A DNA stretch of 64,000 bases, from the NCBI RefSeq assembly GCF_900114115.1, contig NZ_FORX01000019.1, forward strand, positions 1-64,000, in the 5' to 3' direction. Origin of the DNA: Desulfomicrobium apsheronum. Lineage in GTDB: Bacteria; Desulfobacterota; Desulfovibrionia; Desulfovibrionales; Desulfomicrobiaceae. The stretch's first letter is position 1. Every line of letters starts with the position of its first letter. The translations under genes and the position numbers were made by a program. The notes under the pieces were generated by a model. That model was not told the DNA's origin, did no database searches, and worked only from the letters and a program-made list of their open reading frames with translations. Positions 24,734 through 34,326 of this stretch are shown piece after piece.

Positions 24734-26707
24734 TTAGGTATGGCGTCCGGCGATCAGATCTTGGATGACGGAAGGATCTGCCAGGGTCGAAGTGTCACCG
24801 AAGTCCTCCAGGGCCGTAGAGCCCGTGGTGATTTTGCGCAGCACGCGGCGCATGATCTTTCCGCTGCGGGTCTTGGGCAGACCTACGGTGAATTGGATGA
24901 CTTCGGGAGAGGCCAGCGGCCCGATTTCCTTGCGCACATGATTGCGCAGGGCCTTGATGAGTTCGTCGGATTCGTCCGCGTCGGCGCGCAGGGTGACGTA
25001 GGCGTAGATGGCTTGTCCCTTGATTTCGTGCGGCATGCCGACCACGGCGGCCTCGGCCACGGCCGGATGGGAGACCAGGGCGGACTCGATCTCGGCCGTG
25101 CCCAGACGATGTCCGGAGACGTTGATGACGTCGTCAAGGCGGCCCATGATCCAGAAGTATCCGTCCTCGTCCTGGCGCGCGCCGTCACCGGCTTCGTATT
25201 TGCCGGGAAAGCGGTCGAAGTACTGCTGCTTGAAGCGCTCGGGATCTCCGAACACGCCGCGCAGCATGCCCGGCCAGGGGCGTTCTATGATCAGGTGTCC
25301 GCCTTCGTTGGCAGCGGTCGGATTGCCTTCGGCGTCCACGATGCGGGCATGCACGCCGGGCAGGGGACGGGTGGCGGAGCCGGGTTTGAGCGGCGTGGCG
25401 AAGGGCAGGGCGGAGATGAGGATGCCGCCCGTTTCCGTCTGCCACCAGGTATCGACCACGGGCAGCTTGGATTTGCCGATGTTCTCGTGGTACCACATCC
25501 AGGCCTCGGGGTTGATGGGCTCGCCGACGCTGCCCAGCACGCGAAGCGAGGAGAGGTCGTTCTTGCTGGTCCATTCGGCTCCATCACGCATGAGCGCCCG
25601 GATGGCCGTGGGGGCCGTGTAGAAGGAGGTGATCCTGAACTTTTCGACCAGGTGCCAGAAACGCGATGGATCTGGATAGGACGGCACGCCTTCGAACATG
25701 ACCGAGGTCACACCCAGCGCCAGGGGGCCATACACGATGTAGGTATGCCCGGTGATCCAGCCGATGTCCGCCGTGCAGAAATGGATGTCGTCGTCATGCA
25801 GGTTGAAGACCAGCTGCGTGGAGTGGGCCGCGTAGGTCAGATAGCCGCCCGTGGAGTGCATGACGCCCTTGGGCTTGCCTGTGGAGCCGCTGGTGTAGAG
25901 AATGAAGAGCAGGTCTTCGGAGTCCATGGGTTCGCATGGGCAGGTCGGGGCGATGTTCGGATCGGCTACGACGTCATGCCACCAGAGGTCCCGGCCTTCG
26001 ACCATGTTGATGTCGATGCCGGCCCGCTTCAGGACCACGCAGCTGGTCACGGTGGGGCATTCGGCCAGGGCGTCGTCGACATTGCCCTTGAGCGGAATCT
26101 TCTTTCCGGCACGAAGCACCGCGTCGGCGGTGACCAGCACCTTGGCCTCGCAGTCCTGGATGCGGTTCATGAGGCTGGCGGCCGAGAATCCCGCGAAGAC
26201 GATGGAATGGGTGGCGCCGATGCGCGTGCAGGCCAGCATGGCCACGGCCAGCTCTGGAACCATGGGCATGTAAAGGGCCACGCGGTCGCCGCGTCCGACA
26301 CCGAGTTTCTTGAGGATGTTGGCGAAGCGGACGACATCGGTCAGGAGTTCGCGGTAGGAAATGTGCCGGACATCTTCCTCGGGCTCGCCCTGCCAGATGA
26401 TGGCGGTCTTGTCGCCCAGGCCGTTCTCCACGTGCCGGTCAAGGCAGTTGTAGCTGACGTTGAGCTGGCCGTTCACGAACCAGTTGATTTTCGGAATGTT
26501 GAAATCGCAATCCATGACCTTGTCCCAGGGCTTGCTCCAGCTGAGAAGTTCCTTGGCGCGGTCGGCCCAGTAGCCTTCGGGATCCTGATCGGCGCGGCGA
26601 TAGTGCTCCTCGTAGGTGGCCATGTCGGGGATATGGGCGCGCTTGGCTGCGGGTGGGGAGAAGAGGCGCTGTTCATGCTGCAGGCTCTGGATATTGTCAG
26701 GTGTCAT
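24734..26707 (-). CDS. acs: Acetyl-CoA synthetase (AMP-forming)
   Basis: 657 residues, full length. Shows the ATP loop YTSGSTGKPKGVMHS, WWQTETGG, the hinge GRLDDVINVSGHRLGTAE and the C-terminal RSGKIMRR, whose Lys is the site acetylated to switch the enzyme off in other bacteria. It converts acetate, ATP and CoA to acetyl-CoA. GGAGG precedes the ATG. It is divergent from a Pat-like acetyltransferase gene, the enzyme type that acetylates this Lys, and near citrate synthase, which uses the product. Confidence 0.98.
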   Translation of the reverse strand: MTPDNIQSLQHEQRLFSPPAAKRAHIPDMATYEEHYRRADQDPEGYWADRAKELLSWSKPWDKVMDCDFNIPKINWFVNGQLNVSYNCLDRHVENGLGDKTAIIWQGEPEEDVRHISYRELLTDVVRFANILKKLGVGRGDRVALYMPMVPELAVAMLACTRIGATHSIVFAGFSAASLMNRIQDCEAKVLVTADAVLRAGKKIPLKGNVDDALAECPTVTSCVVLKRAGIDINMVEGRDLWWHDVVADPNIAPTCPCEPMDSEDLLFILYTSGSTGKPKGVMHSTGGYLTYAAHSTQLVFNLHDDDIHFCTADIGWITGHTYIVYGPLALGVTSVMFEGVPSYPDPSRFWHLVEKFRITSFYTAPTAIRALMRDGAEWTSKNDLSSLRVLGSVGEPINPEAWMWYHENIGKSKLPVVDTWWQTETGGILISALPFATPLKPGSATRPLPGVHARIVDAEGNPTAANEGGHLIIERPWPGMLRGVFGDPERFKQQYFDRFPGKYEAGDGARQDEDGYFWIMGRLDDVINVSGHRLGTAEIESALVSHPAVAEAAVVGMPHEIKGQAIYAYVTLRADADESDELIKALRNHVRKEIGPLASPEVIQFTVGLPKTRSGKIMRRVLRKITTGSTALEDFGDTSTLADPSVIQDLIAGRHT

Positions 26708-26879
26708 GGTGATTCCTCCTTTACTGTTGAATAGGCGGTGTCCCTGTTGAGGACTTCATCTGGCAATAGGGTGTAGAAGAAATGAATTTTGTTTTCCCCC
26801 CTTTTCTGGTAAATGGCTGATATTGGCGGTTAACGGAAACGCCACCACCTTCATGTCGGTAAACGGAGCTTTTCGGACG

Positions 26880-29570
26880 ATGAGCGTCAAACACCTGGAT
26901 CTGTTGTTCAAGCCCAATTCCCTGGCTATCATCGGTGCGTCCCGCGATCCGAATTCAGTCAGCGCCATCCTGATGCGCAACCTCATGTCCGGCAAATTCC
27001 TCGGGCCAGTGCTGCCTGTTTCCGGAGCGCAGGAGGCCATTTTCGGCGTCCTGTCGTATGTAGACGTGGCTTCCCTGCCGCTGACGCCGGACATGGCCAT
27101 CATCTGCTCTCCCGCGCACGAAATCCCGGATCGTCTCGTCGAACTGGCCGACAGCGGCACCCACGTAGCCGTGATCATGGACCCTGGTTATGCCTTGCTT
27201 GAAGCCAAAGAGCGAGCGCAAATGGATGAAAAGATCCGCACCGTGCTGCGAGAAAGGGATATCCGCGTACTCGGTCCGGGCAGCCTGGGCATGATCGTCC
27301 CGGCGAGCGGGGTCAACGCGAGCCTGTCCCGGGTGGGGGCCAAGGAGGGACGCATCGCCTTTGTGACCCAGTCCGACAGCCTCTTTGAATCGGTTCTGGA
27401 CTGGGCCAAGACCAACAACGTCGGCTTTTCCCACTGCATCTCGCTTGGTCGCCAGCTGGACGTGGATTTCAGCTGCGTGCTCGACTACCTGGGGTCCGAT
27501 CCAGCCACCAAGGCCATCCTTTTATATGTTGAAAACATCCAGGACGCACGCCGCTTCATGTCCGCGACCCGGGCCAGCGCTCGCAACAAGCCCATTCTGG
27601 TCATCCGTCCGCGCCGTCTGCCCTGCGATCTGCGCGACGCGGCCAGCGAACTCACGGAGATGGATCAGGACCAGATCTACGACGCCGCCTTCCGCCGGGC
27701 AGGCATGGTCCGCGTGGACGACATCGACTCCCTGTTCGAGGGCGCGCGCACCCTGGCCAACTACAAGCCGCTGCGCGGCAACGGCCTGGCCATCATGACC
27801 AACGGGCAGAGCATCGGACTGCTGGCCGCCGACACCTTGATCAACGGCGGGGGAGAGCTCGCCTCCATCACCGAGGAAACCCAGCTCAAGCTGGAGGAGA
27901 TCCTGGGTCATGAGCGCTGCTCCGACAACCCCGTGACCCTGCCCTACAATGCCACGCCCGACACCTACGCCCGGGTTTTAAGCGTCCTGGTCCGTGCGCC
28001 GGATGTTGGGTGCGTGCTCATTCTGCATGTTCCCTTTCAGGGCACGTCAAGTCAGGAAATCGCCCAGGCCGTGACCCAGGTCGCCAAGACCAGCCGCTGC
28101 CTCGTGCTCGCCAACTGGCTGGGCGAGGAGACGGTGCGCGACACCAAGGACGTCTTCGAGGAGGCGGCCATTCCGGTTTTCGACCGTCCGGGCAAGGCCA
28201 TCATGGCCTACCTGCACATGCTGCGCTACAAGCGCACGCAAAAAATCCTGATGCAGACCCCGGATTCCCTGCCGGCGGACTTTTTTCCGGATACCGAACA
28301 CGCCCTGAAGATCATCAAGGATGCCCTCGCAGAAGACCGCAACCACCTCACCGAGGACGAATCGCGGCAGGTCCTGGCGGCCTACGGCGTGCCGGTGGTC
28401 GAGACCAAGATCTGCAAGTCGGCCATGCAGGCCGTGGAGGCGGCATCCGAGATCGGCTTTCCGGTGGCGCTCAAGATCCGCTCTCCCCAGATCACCCAGC
28501 CTTTCGACATTGGCGGCATCGCCCTGGACCTGACCACGCCTGATCTGGTTTTCGAAGCGGCCGCCAACATGTCCGCGCGCGTCCATGCCCAGGTTCCCAA
28601 CGCCTACATCGAGGGCTTCACCGTCCAGAAGATGGGGCGCAGACCCGGCGCCCACGAACTTTTCATTTCCGTCTTCACGGACAAGATCTTCGGACCGTTG
28701 CTGCGCTTCGGTCACGGCGGCGTCTCCGCGCCGGTCATCAACGACCACTCCGTGACCCTGCCTCCGCTGAACATGGGCCTGGCCAAGGAACTCATCTCCC
28801 GCACCCGCATCTACAAGCTTTTGCAAGGCTCAACGCGTCAGGCCGCAGCGGACATCGACGACATCTGCCTGGCCCTCATCCAGATCAGTCAGATGGTCAT
28901 CGACCTGCCCCAGATCGTGACCCTTGAAATGAACCCGATCTTTGCCGACGACCTGGGAGTGCTGGCGCTGGGCGCCCGGATTTGGATTCAGCCCACGCAG
29001 GTCTCGGGCCCCGAAAGACTGGCCATCCGTCCATACCCGCGCGAACTTGAAGAGTGCGTGCGTCTGAAAAACGGCGAGCAGGTCCTCCTGCGACCCATTC
29101 GCCCCGAGGACGCCCAGGCCCACCTCGATTTCATCCACAAGCTGCCTGAGGAAGACCTGCGGCTGCGCTTCTTCGGCCTGATCCAGAACTTTGTCCTGAG
29201 CGACATGCCCAAATTCACCCAGATCGACTACGACCGTGAGATGGCCTTCATCGCCACGCAGAACGTCGACGGGGTTCCAAGAACGCTCGGCGTGGTGCGC
29301 ACATCCACCAAGCCCGACAATTCGTCGGCTGAATTCGCCATCATCATCAGCGCGGACATGAAGGGAACCGGACTTGGCTCGGTACTGTTCGAAAAGATGA
29401 TCCGCTACTGCAAGGGGCGCGGCACCCGTTACCTCGAAGGTCAGACCATGCCCCGCAACAAGGGCATGATCGGCCTTGCCAAGCGGTTTGGGCTGAAAGT
29501 TTCCCACAACTACGAGGAAGAACTTGTCGAAATGCGCCTGCCCCTCTGGGAGTGGGAGCCGGACCATTGA
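26880..29570 (+). CDS. pat: Pat-type protein lysine acetyltransferase (ACD-like CoA-binding domains plus GNAT)
   Basis: 896 residues from the ATG at 26880; this start matches the PatZ/YfiQ N-terminus (LDLLFKPNSLAIIGASRDPN). In-frame starts at 26823 (TTG) and 26853 (ATG) have no better ribosome-binding site. Residues about 1-460 and 490-690 resemble the subunits of ADP-forming acyl-CoA synthetase, with an ATP-grasp part; the last 165 are a GNAT domain (RPIRPEDAQAHLDF and DMKGTGLGSVLFEKMI). The expected His of the ADP-forming enzyme was not seen, so a regulatory role is favoured: acetylation of Acs using acetyl-CoA. Divergent from acs. Confidence 0.85.
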   Translation: MSVKHLDLLFKPNSLAIIGASRDPNSVSAILMRNLMSGKFLGPVLPVSGAQEAIFGVLSYVDVASLPLTPDMAIICSPAHEIPDRLVELADSGTHVAVIMDPGYALLEAKERAQMDEKIRTVLRERDIRVLGPGSLGMIVPASGVNASLSRVGAKEGRIAFVTQSDSLFESVLDWAKTNNVGFSHCISLGRQLDVDFSCVLDYLGSDPATKAILLYVENIQDARRFMSATRASARNKPILVIRPRRLPCDLRDAASELTEMDQDQIYDAAFRRAGMVRVDDIDSLFEGARTLANYKPLRGNGLAIMTNGQSIGLLAADTLINGGGELASITEETQLKLEEILGHERCSDNPVTLPYNATPDTYARVLSVLVRAPDVGCVLILHVPFQGTSSQEIAQAVTQVAKTSRCLVLANWLGEETVRDTKDVFEEAAIPVFDRPGKAIMAYLHMLRYKRTQKILMQTPDSLPADFFPDTEHALKIIKDALAEDRNHLTEDESRQVLAAYGVPVVETKICKSAMQAVEAASEIGFPVALKIRSPQITQPFDIGGIALDLTTPDLVFEAAANMSARVHAQVPNAYIEGFTVQKMGRRPGAHELFISVFTDKIFGPLLRFGHGGVSAPVINDHSVTLPPLNMGLAKELISRTRIYKLLQGSTRQAAADIDDICLALIQISQMVIDLPQIVTLEMNPIFADDLGVLALGARIWIQPTQVSGPERLAIRPYPRELEECVRLKNGEQVLLRPIRPEDAQAHLDFIHKLPEEDLRLRFFGLIQNFVLSDMPKFTQIDYDREMAFIATQNVDGVPRTLGVVRTSTKPDNSSAEFAIIISADMKGTGLGSVLFEKMIRYCKGRGTRYLEGQTMPRNKGMIGLAKRFGLKVSHNYEEELVEMRLPLWEWEPDH

Positions 29571-29646
29571 AATCTCCCCATTTTTTCGGTTCCCCAAGAC
29601 ATCTGGATAATTCAACCGATTTCCGTTAAACGATTATTTCGCGAGA

Positions 29647-29682
29647 CCGAGCCTGTCCCCGCATGAGCGAGGACAGGCTCGG
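29647..29682. other. Inverted repeat between pat and gltA
   Basis: CCGAGCCTGTCC and GGACAGGCTCGG form a 12-base perfect stem with a 12-base loop. There is no T-run, so it could be a weak terminator, a processing site or an operator for the citrate synthase gene. Confidence 0.5.
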
Positions 29683-29737
29683 AACGTGTTCAAGACTGGT
29701 CTTTTTCCTGGCGAGGGGAAAGATTGCAGGAGGATTC

Positions 29738-31024
29738 ATGCAAAAAAAAGATACAGCCACTTTGACCATTGACGGCAAGTCCTACGAGCTGCCCATCGTG
29801 CGCGGCACAGAGGGCGAAGTCGCGGTGGACGTGAGCTGTCTGCGCAGCCAGGCCGGGGTCATCACCCTGGACCAAGGCTACGCCAATACAGGATCATGTT
29901 ACAGCGCCATCAGCTTCGTGGACGGAGAGAAGGGAATTCTGCGTTATCGCGGCTACCCCATCGAGCAGTTGGCCCGGCAGAGTTCCTTTGTAGAAACGGT
30001 CATGCTCCTCGTTTTCGGCGAACTGCCGACCCGCGAAGAACGGGCCGCCTTTCGGACCATGCTCGGCGATACGGCCCTGCTGCATGAGGATCTCATGCAC
30101 CACTTCGAAGGTTTTCCACCCAACGGGCATCCCATGGCCATCCTCTCGGCGGTCATCAATTCCCTGGGAGCCTACAACCCCGATCTGCTGGACATCCAGA
30201 CCGAGACCGAATTCCGCAAGGCCGTGGCCAAGCTCGTCAGTAAAGTGCGTACCATCGCGGCTTTCAGTTATCGCAAGTCCGCAGGGCTGCCCATCATCTA
30301 CCCGGACCCCAGCCGATCCTACTGCGAGAACTTTCTGCACATGATGTTCTCCGTGCCCTACAAGGAGCACGTGCCCACCCCGGAAGCGCAAAAGGCCCTG
30401 TCGCAGTTTCTGATGGTGCATGCCGATCACGAGCAGAATTGCTCCTGCTCCACGGTGCGCATGGTCGGATCGAGCGAAGCCAACCTCTTTGCCTCGGTTT
30501 CTGCCGGAATCTGCGCCCTGTGGGGCAGGTTGCACGGAGGGGCCAACTCCGCCGTGGTGCACACGCTCGAACACATCCGCGACGGGGATCTCACGGTCAA
30601 GGAGTGCATCGAGAAGGTCAAGCGCAAGGAATTCAGGCTCATGGGCTTTGGACACAGGGTCTACAAGAACTTCGACCCCCGGGCCAAGGTCCTGAAGGAA
30701 TGCGCCACGAACCTGCTGGCCTCCCTGCACGTGAAGGACCCGTTCCTCGACATCGCCCAGGAACTTGAAGAGATCGCGCTGCATGACGATTATTTCGTTT
30801 CGCGCAAGCTCTATCCCAACGTGGACTTCTACTCCGGGCTGATTCTGCGCGCCCTGAACATCCCGGTGAACATGTTTCCGGTCATGTTCGCCATCGGCCG
30901 CCTGCCGGGCTGGATCGCGCACTGGCACGAACAGCATCTGGAAGAGAACACCCGCATCCATCGCCCCCGTCAGATCTACGTGGGGCCGAACATCCGGGAC
31001 TACATACCGATGAAGGATCGCTGA
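29738..31024 (+). CDS. gltA: Citrate synthase
   Basis: 428 residues from the ATG at 29738, with AGGAGG 7 bases upstream; an earlier in-frame ATG at 29663 lies in the hairpin region and lacks a site. Shows RYRGYPIEQLA, DHEQNCSCSTVRMVGS (active-site His), GRLHGGANSAV, FGHRVYKNFDPRA (second His) and the Asp in DFYSG. Length and the long N-terminal beta region fit the hexameric type I enzyme, often inhibited by NADH. It condenses acetyl-CoA with oxaloacetate. Confidence 0.97.
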   Translation: MQKKDTATLTIDGKSYELPIVRGTEGEVAVDVSCLRSQAGVITLDQGYANTGSCYSAISFVDGEKGILRYRGYPIEQLARQSSFVETVMLLVFGELPTREERAAFRTMLGDTALLHEDLMHHFEGFPPNGHPMAILSAVINSLGAYNPDLLDIQTETEFRKAVAKLVSKVRTIAAFSYRKSAGLPIIYPDPSRSYCENFLHMMFSVPYKEHVPTPEAQKALSQFLMVHADHEQNCSCSTVRMVGSSEANLFASVSAGICALWGRLHGGANSAVVHTLEHIRDGDLTVKECIEKVKRKEFRLMGFGHRVYKNFDPRAKVLKECATNLLASLHVKDPFLDIAQELEEIALHDDYFVSRKLYPNVDFYSGLILRALNIPVNMFPVMFAIGRLPGWIAHWHEQHLEENTRIHRPRQIYVGPNIRDYIPMKDR

Positions 31025-31027
31025 ACA

Positions 31028-31057
31028 AGAGGGCGGCCACGCAGGGCCGCCCCTACG
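31028..31057. repeat. Palindromic REP-like repeat, copy 1
   Basis: GGGCGGCC and GGCCGCCC arms around ACGCAG-like centre, then CCTACG. The second copy is at 31218-31248 with one changed base in the core. Confidence 0.75.
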
Positions 31058-31066
31058 GAAATGGTG

Positions 31067-31100
31067 TGGTCCATTGAATGATGCGTTGCCACACCGCCCA
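31067..31100 (+). repeat. 34-base direct repeat, copy A
   Basis: Contains TGGTCCATTGAA and GATGCGTTGCCACAC. Copy B at 31114-31147 differs at two positions. Unit spacing is 47 bases. Confidence 0.75.
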
Positions 31101-31113
31101 CCACGGCACGATA

Positions 31114-31147
31114 TGGTCCATTGAACGATGCGTTGCCACACAGCCCA
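31114..31147 (+). repeat. 34-base direct repeat, copy B
   Basis: Same as copy A at 31067-31100 apart from T to C and C to A changes. Confidence 0.75.
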
Positions 31148-31152
31148 ATCTT

Positions 31153-31185
31153 AGGGGCAGGCCTTTTGTGCCTGCCCCTTTTTTT
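31153..31185 (+). terminator. Terminator downstream of gltA
   Basis: AGGGGCAGG pairs with CCTGCCCCT around a 9-base loop, followed by seven T on the plus strand. Confidence 0.9.
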
Positions 31186-31217
31186 GGTTCCTGCGTCTGG
31201 CGTTTTTATGGCGTATT

Positions 31218-31248
31218 GAGAGGGCGGCCACGTAGGGCCGCCCCTACG
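31218..31248. repeat. Palindromic REP-like repeat, copy 2
   Basis: Near-identical to 31028-31057. The stop codon of the transporter gene on the minus strand (31244-31246) falls inside it. Confidence 0.75.
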
Positions 31249-32146
31249 ATTTTTGGGTCATGAGGACCGAGAAGAGGACCACGCAGGCCGCGGCCATTTG
31301 CAACGGATTCATGGTTTCGCCCAGAAAGACGAATCCGCAACCCACCGCGACCACGGGAATGAGATTGATGTGCGCCGAGGCCGTGCTCGCGGGCATGCGG
31401 GTGATGGCCCAGTTGTAGAGGGAGAAAGCGCCCAGTGTCACGCCCGCGCCGAGAAAGACGAGGATCAGGACCAGCTGTATGTCGAAAGTGCCCGCCGGGA
31501 CATCCATCAGATGGACGATTCCCGGCGAAAAGAAGAGGCAACCCGTGACGACCTGCATGACCGTCAGCGTCCAGGCGTCATAGCGCCTGCCCAGAATGCG
31601 GATGATGATCATGTTCGCGGCCGCGCAGACCATGGCCAGAAATTCCATGCTGTTGCCAAGAAGCGGGGAAGGGGCGGCCACGGTGGCCTCCCCGCCGAGG
31701 GTCAGGACCGCGACGCCCGCCACGGAAAGAAGCAGGCCACCGAGGACGCGAGTGCTCAGGGGCTCTTTGAGGATCACCCAGGCGGCCACGGCCACGAGCA
31801 GGGGGACGGAGGCGGAGATGATCCCGGCCTGGGCCGAACTGGTCAGGCCAAGGGCCGCGGATTCGAGCCAGAAGTAGAGGCAGGGCTGAAAAACGACGGC
31901 GGCCAGGAGCAGCTTCCAGTCGCCTTTGCGGTATGCGGACAGACTCACCGTCCGGTACAGCGGCAGGATGCACGCCAGAGCGATGATCATGCGCAGCCAC
32001 ATCACGCTCAGCGGATGCAGATCCTGCAGGGCGATGCGCATGGTGGAAAAGGATGCGCCCCAGAGCACCACGGCGCCCACCACGGCCAGACGGGGCAGCA
32101 GGGCGATGGGGTTTACGGCTGTCAAGGAAATGGATTCGGACTTCAT
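31244..32146 (-). CDS. EamA/DMT-family transporter
   Basis: 300 residues with ten predicted membrane segments in two EamA repeats; the first begins VVGAVVLWGASFSTMRIAL and the second near EFLAMVCAAANMIIIRIL. Proteins of this type export amino acids or other small metabolites across the inner membrane; the substrate cannot be told. It follows the AraC-type gene by 41 bases on the same strand and is its likely target. The last codons run into a REP-like repeat. Confidence 0.9.
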   Translation of the reverse strand: MKSESISLTAVNPIALLPRLAVVGAVVLWGASFSTMRIALQDLHPLSVMWLRMIIALACILPLYRTVSLSAYRKGDWKLLLAAVVFQPCLYFWLESAALGLTSSAQAGIISASVPLLVAVAAWVILKEPLSTRVLGGLLLSVAGVAVLTLGGEATVAAPSPLLGNSMEFLAMVCAAANMIIIRILGRRYDAWTLTVMQVVTGCLFFSPGIVHLMDVPAGTFDIQLVLILVFLGAGVTLGAFSLYNWAITRMPASTASAHINLIPVVAVGCGFVFLGETMNPLQMAAACVVLFSVLMTQKS

Positions 32147-32187
32147 TCGGGCTCCTGAATTGATGAAGATGAGCGGATCGAAATGCT

Positions 32188-33063
32188 TCAGGGCAGAAGC
32201 GCGTACTGCCCCGGCGTAGCTGAAGTATAGAGCTTGAACGTGTTGCTGAAATGGGATTGATCGGCAAAGCCAGTGACCTGGGCCACTTCGGACAGGACCA
32301 TGCCCTGCCGGATCAGGGACTTGGCCCGTTCCACGCGCTGCTGGGTGCGGAAGACATGGGGAGGAATCCCGGTCTGACGCTTGAAGGTACGCAGCAGGTG
32401 ATACTGGCTCACCCCGAGCACGGCCGCCATGTCCCGCAAGGTAAATTTATGCTCCAGATTCGAGCGCAGCATTTCCTTGGCATGCCGGACGAGCATGGGA
32501 AGAGCCGGGGACTTGCTTTTCACTCCGCAGTACGCACCCAGAATGTCCCCCAGGGTTCTGACCAGCGCCGATTCCCGCGCCAGTCCGTGACTCGCGGTCA
32601 GGTTCTGCGCCAGCCTGTAAAGGGACATGACAAGATCGGGCCGATCGCAAATCAAGGTCGTGAATTCGGGAGCCGCTTCGGGCCGACGGCTCATGTCTTC
32701 CGCCATGCTCCGAACCAAATCCGCACGCAGGTAGAACATGGTGTAGGATATGGTGTCGTCCGAAATCGGCACGCCGGAGTGGACCTGCCCGGGATTGATC
32801 AGACACGCCTGTCCCTGCCGCACGGTGGCTTCGGAATGCGATGGGCCGAGGCAGTAGCTTGCTCCCTGATGCATGAGTCCTATGGCGTAAAGATCGTCAT
32901 GGAAATGGCGGGGGAAGACATGGCTGCTGCGCGCGACCTGGCTCATTTCAAGACCGGGCTGGACATGAAGAAAACTGATGGACGGGCAGGACATGGGCAA
33001 GCTGATAGACCAGAGAGGGGGATGCCGTCTTGGAAAAAATTGCGCCTTCTTCCGGATTTTCAC
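32188..33063 (-). CDS. AraC-family transcriptional regulator
   Basis: 291 residues from a GTG at 33063; an internal ATG at 32994 (MSCPSISFLHV) is an alternative start. The N-terminal cupin-like sensor includes FPRHFHDDLYAIGLMHQGA and LINPGQVHSG. The C-terminal pair of helix-turn-helix motifs has TLRDMAAVLGVSQYHLLRTF and LSEVAQVTGFADQSHFSNTF. It probably activates the downstream transporter gene in response to a small molecule that the transporter exports. Confidence 0.9.
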   Translation of the reverse strand: MKIRKKAQFFPRRHPPLWSISLPMSCPSISFLHVQPGLEMSQVARSSHVFPRHFHDDLYAIGLMHQGASYCLGPSHSEATVRQGQACLINPGQVHSGVPISDDTISYTMFYLRADLVRSMAEDMSRRPEAAPEFTTLICDRPDLVMSLYRLAQNLTASHGLARESALVRTLGDILGAYCGVKSKSPALPMLVRHAKEMLRSNLEHKFTLRDMAAVLGVSQYHLLRTFKRQTGIPPHVFRTQQRVERAKSLIRQGMVLSEVAQVTGFADQSHFSNTFKLYTSATPGQYALLP

Positions 33064-33112
33064 GCTGAAATCATGCGTGTGCTCGTAAAACTGTCACCCC
33101 AGACAGAAAATT

Positions 33113-34135
33113 TCAAATGATCCAGGGGGAAGTGCCCCGGACGCAATTTCGACCTTCGGACTTGGCTCGGTACAAGGATGCATCGGCCAGACGCAAGAGT
33201 TCGGCCGGGCCCTGACCCTTGCCCGACGTGCTTGCCGCCACCCCCAGGCTGACCGTGACCCTGCCGAACTCCGACTGCTCGTGCGGCATGTTCAGTTCTT
33301 CCACTTCACGCCGCAGGCGTTCGGCGATTTCAAATGCCCCGTCCAGGCTGGTATCGGGCAGGATCATGCAGAATTCCTCGCCACCGTAGCGCGTCGCAAG
33401 ATCCCCCTGACGGCGGGCGCCCGCCCGCAAGACCTCCGCCACCCGCTTGAGACAGTCGTCGCCCTGCTGGTGCCCGTAGTGATCGTTGTATTTCTTGAAG
33501 TGATCGATATCGAGCATGACAAGGGCCAGTGTCGATCCCGCGCGAACCGCCCGGGTCCATTCCTCGACCAGGGCCGCATCGAACTTGCGGCGGTTGGCGA
33601 TGCCTGTCAGCCCGTCGGTCATCGACAGTTCGGCCAGCTTCTTGTTGGCCTCTTCGAGTTCCATGGTGCGCTGAAGAATCTTGACTTCGAGTTGTTCGTT
33701 CAGATGCACCAGGGCGTTCTGGGAAACCAGAAAGCGCGTCAGGTCGCGCGCCATGCCCCAGATATGCGTGATGGCGCCGGTGTCGTTCTTCACCGGCACG
33801 AGCAGTGTTTCAAACAATCGCCGACTGCCGTGCAGAACGGGGCGCTGTTCGAAGGTCACGGCTTCGCCCGAGGCCATGCACTCGTGATACCCGGAAATGA
33901 GCTCGTCGCCCTCGGGGCCATACCCAACGATGCCGCGCACCGTGTTTCCGGCGATCTGCCTGATGTCTAGGCGCACGGCGGCATCGTTGGCCACCAGCAA
34001 TTCATAGTCGTCGCCGGCGGGCATGCAGATCCAGAACGGGTCGCTGGAATGTTTCCAGAGCTCTTCAAAGACATGCACCAGGGCCTTCGTGTCGAGGGGC
34101 GGTGCGGAGGACTGGGCCGATTCCGGAGAGTTCAT
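33113..34135 (-). CDS. PAS-GGDEF diguanylate cyclase
   Basis: 340 residues. A PAS-like sensor domain (about 20-140, with SSDPFWICMPAGDDYELLVAN) is followed by a short coiled coil (about 145-170) and a GGDEF domain (about 170-335: DGLTGIANRRKFD, DIDHFKKYNDHYGH, YGGEEF). The inhibitory site RQGD lies five residues before GGEEF. Soluble; it should make c-di-GMP in response to a signal bound at the PAS domain. Transcribed alone. Confidence 0.93.
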   Translation of the reverse strand: MNSPESAQSSAPPLDTKALVHVFEELWKHSSDPFWICMPAGDDYELLVANDAAVRLDIRQIAGNTVRGIVGYGPEGDELISGYHECMASGEAVTFEQRPVLHGSRRLFETLLVPVKNDTGAITHIWGMARDLTRFLVSQNALVHLNEQLEVKILQRTMELEEANKKLAELSMTDGLTGIANRRKFDAALVEEWTRAVRAGSTLALVMLDIDHFKKYNDHYGHQQGDDCLKRVAEVLRAGARRQGDLATRYGGEEFCMILPDTSLDGAFEIAERLRREVEELNMPHEQSEFGRVTVSLGVAASTSGKGQGPAELLRLADASLYRAKSEGRNCVRGTSPWII

Positions 34136-34260
34136 CTGCGCTCGTTTTCAATGAAAAAATGTTGCCGTCCGGTCCCGGACGAAAGGCCGGGCCGTGCCCG
34201 GGGGCAAATAATACGGAAAAGAGCCTCGCCTTGAAAGAGGAATCTGAGCCGCTCTTGCCC

Positions 34261-34306
34261 TTGACCTGGACGTTTCAAATCAATACTTGAGCAACTGTTC
34301 AACTAT
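34261..34306 (+). promoter_or_regulatory. Promoter and SmtB/ArsR-type operator
   Basis: TTGACC (34261-34266) and TACTTG (34284-34289) are spaced 17 bases apart. Overlapping the -10 box, ATACTTGAG and TTCAACTAT form an imperfect palindrome (34283-34306), like the operators of metal-sensing ArsR/SmtB repressors. The adjacent arsR gene should repress from here until metal binds. Confidence 0.65.
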
Positions 34307-34326
34307 TGATCGACAAAGGAGCCACC

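Noticed and set aside
24503-26734. Plus-strand open frame of over 700 codons opposite acs
   Set aside because: Pure shadow of acs; low-complexity Gly/His/Asp-rich translation.
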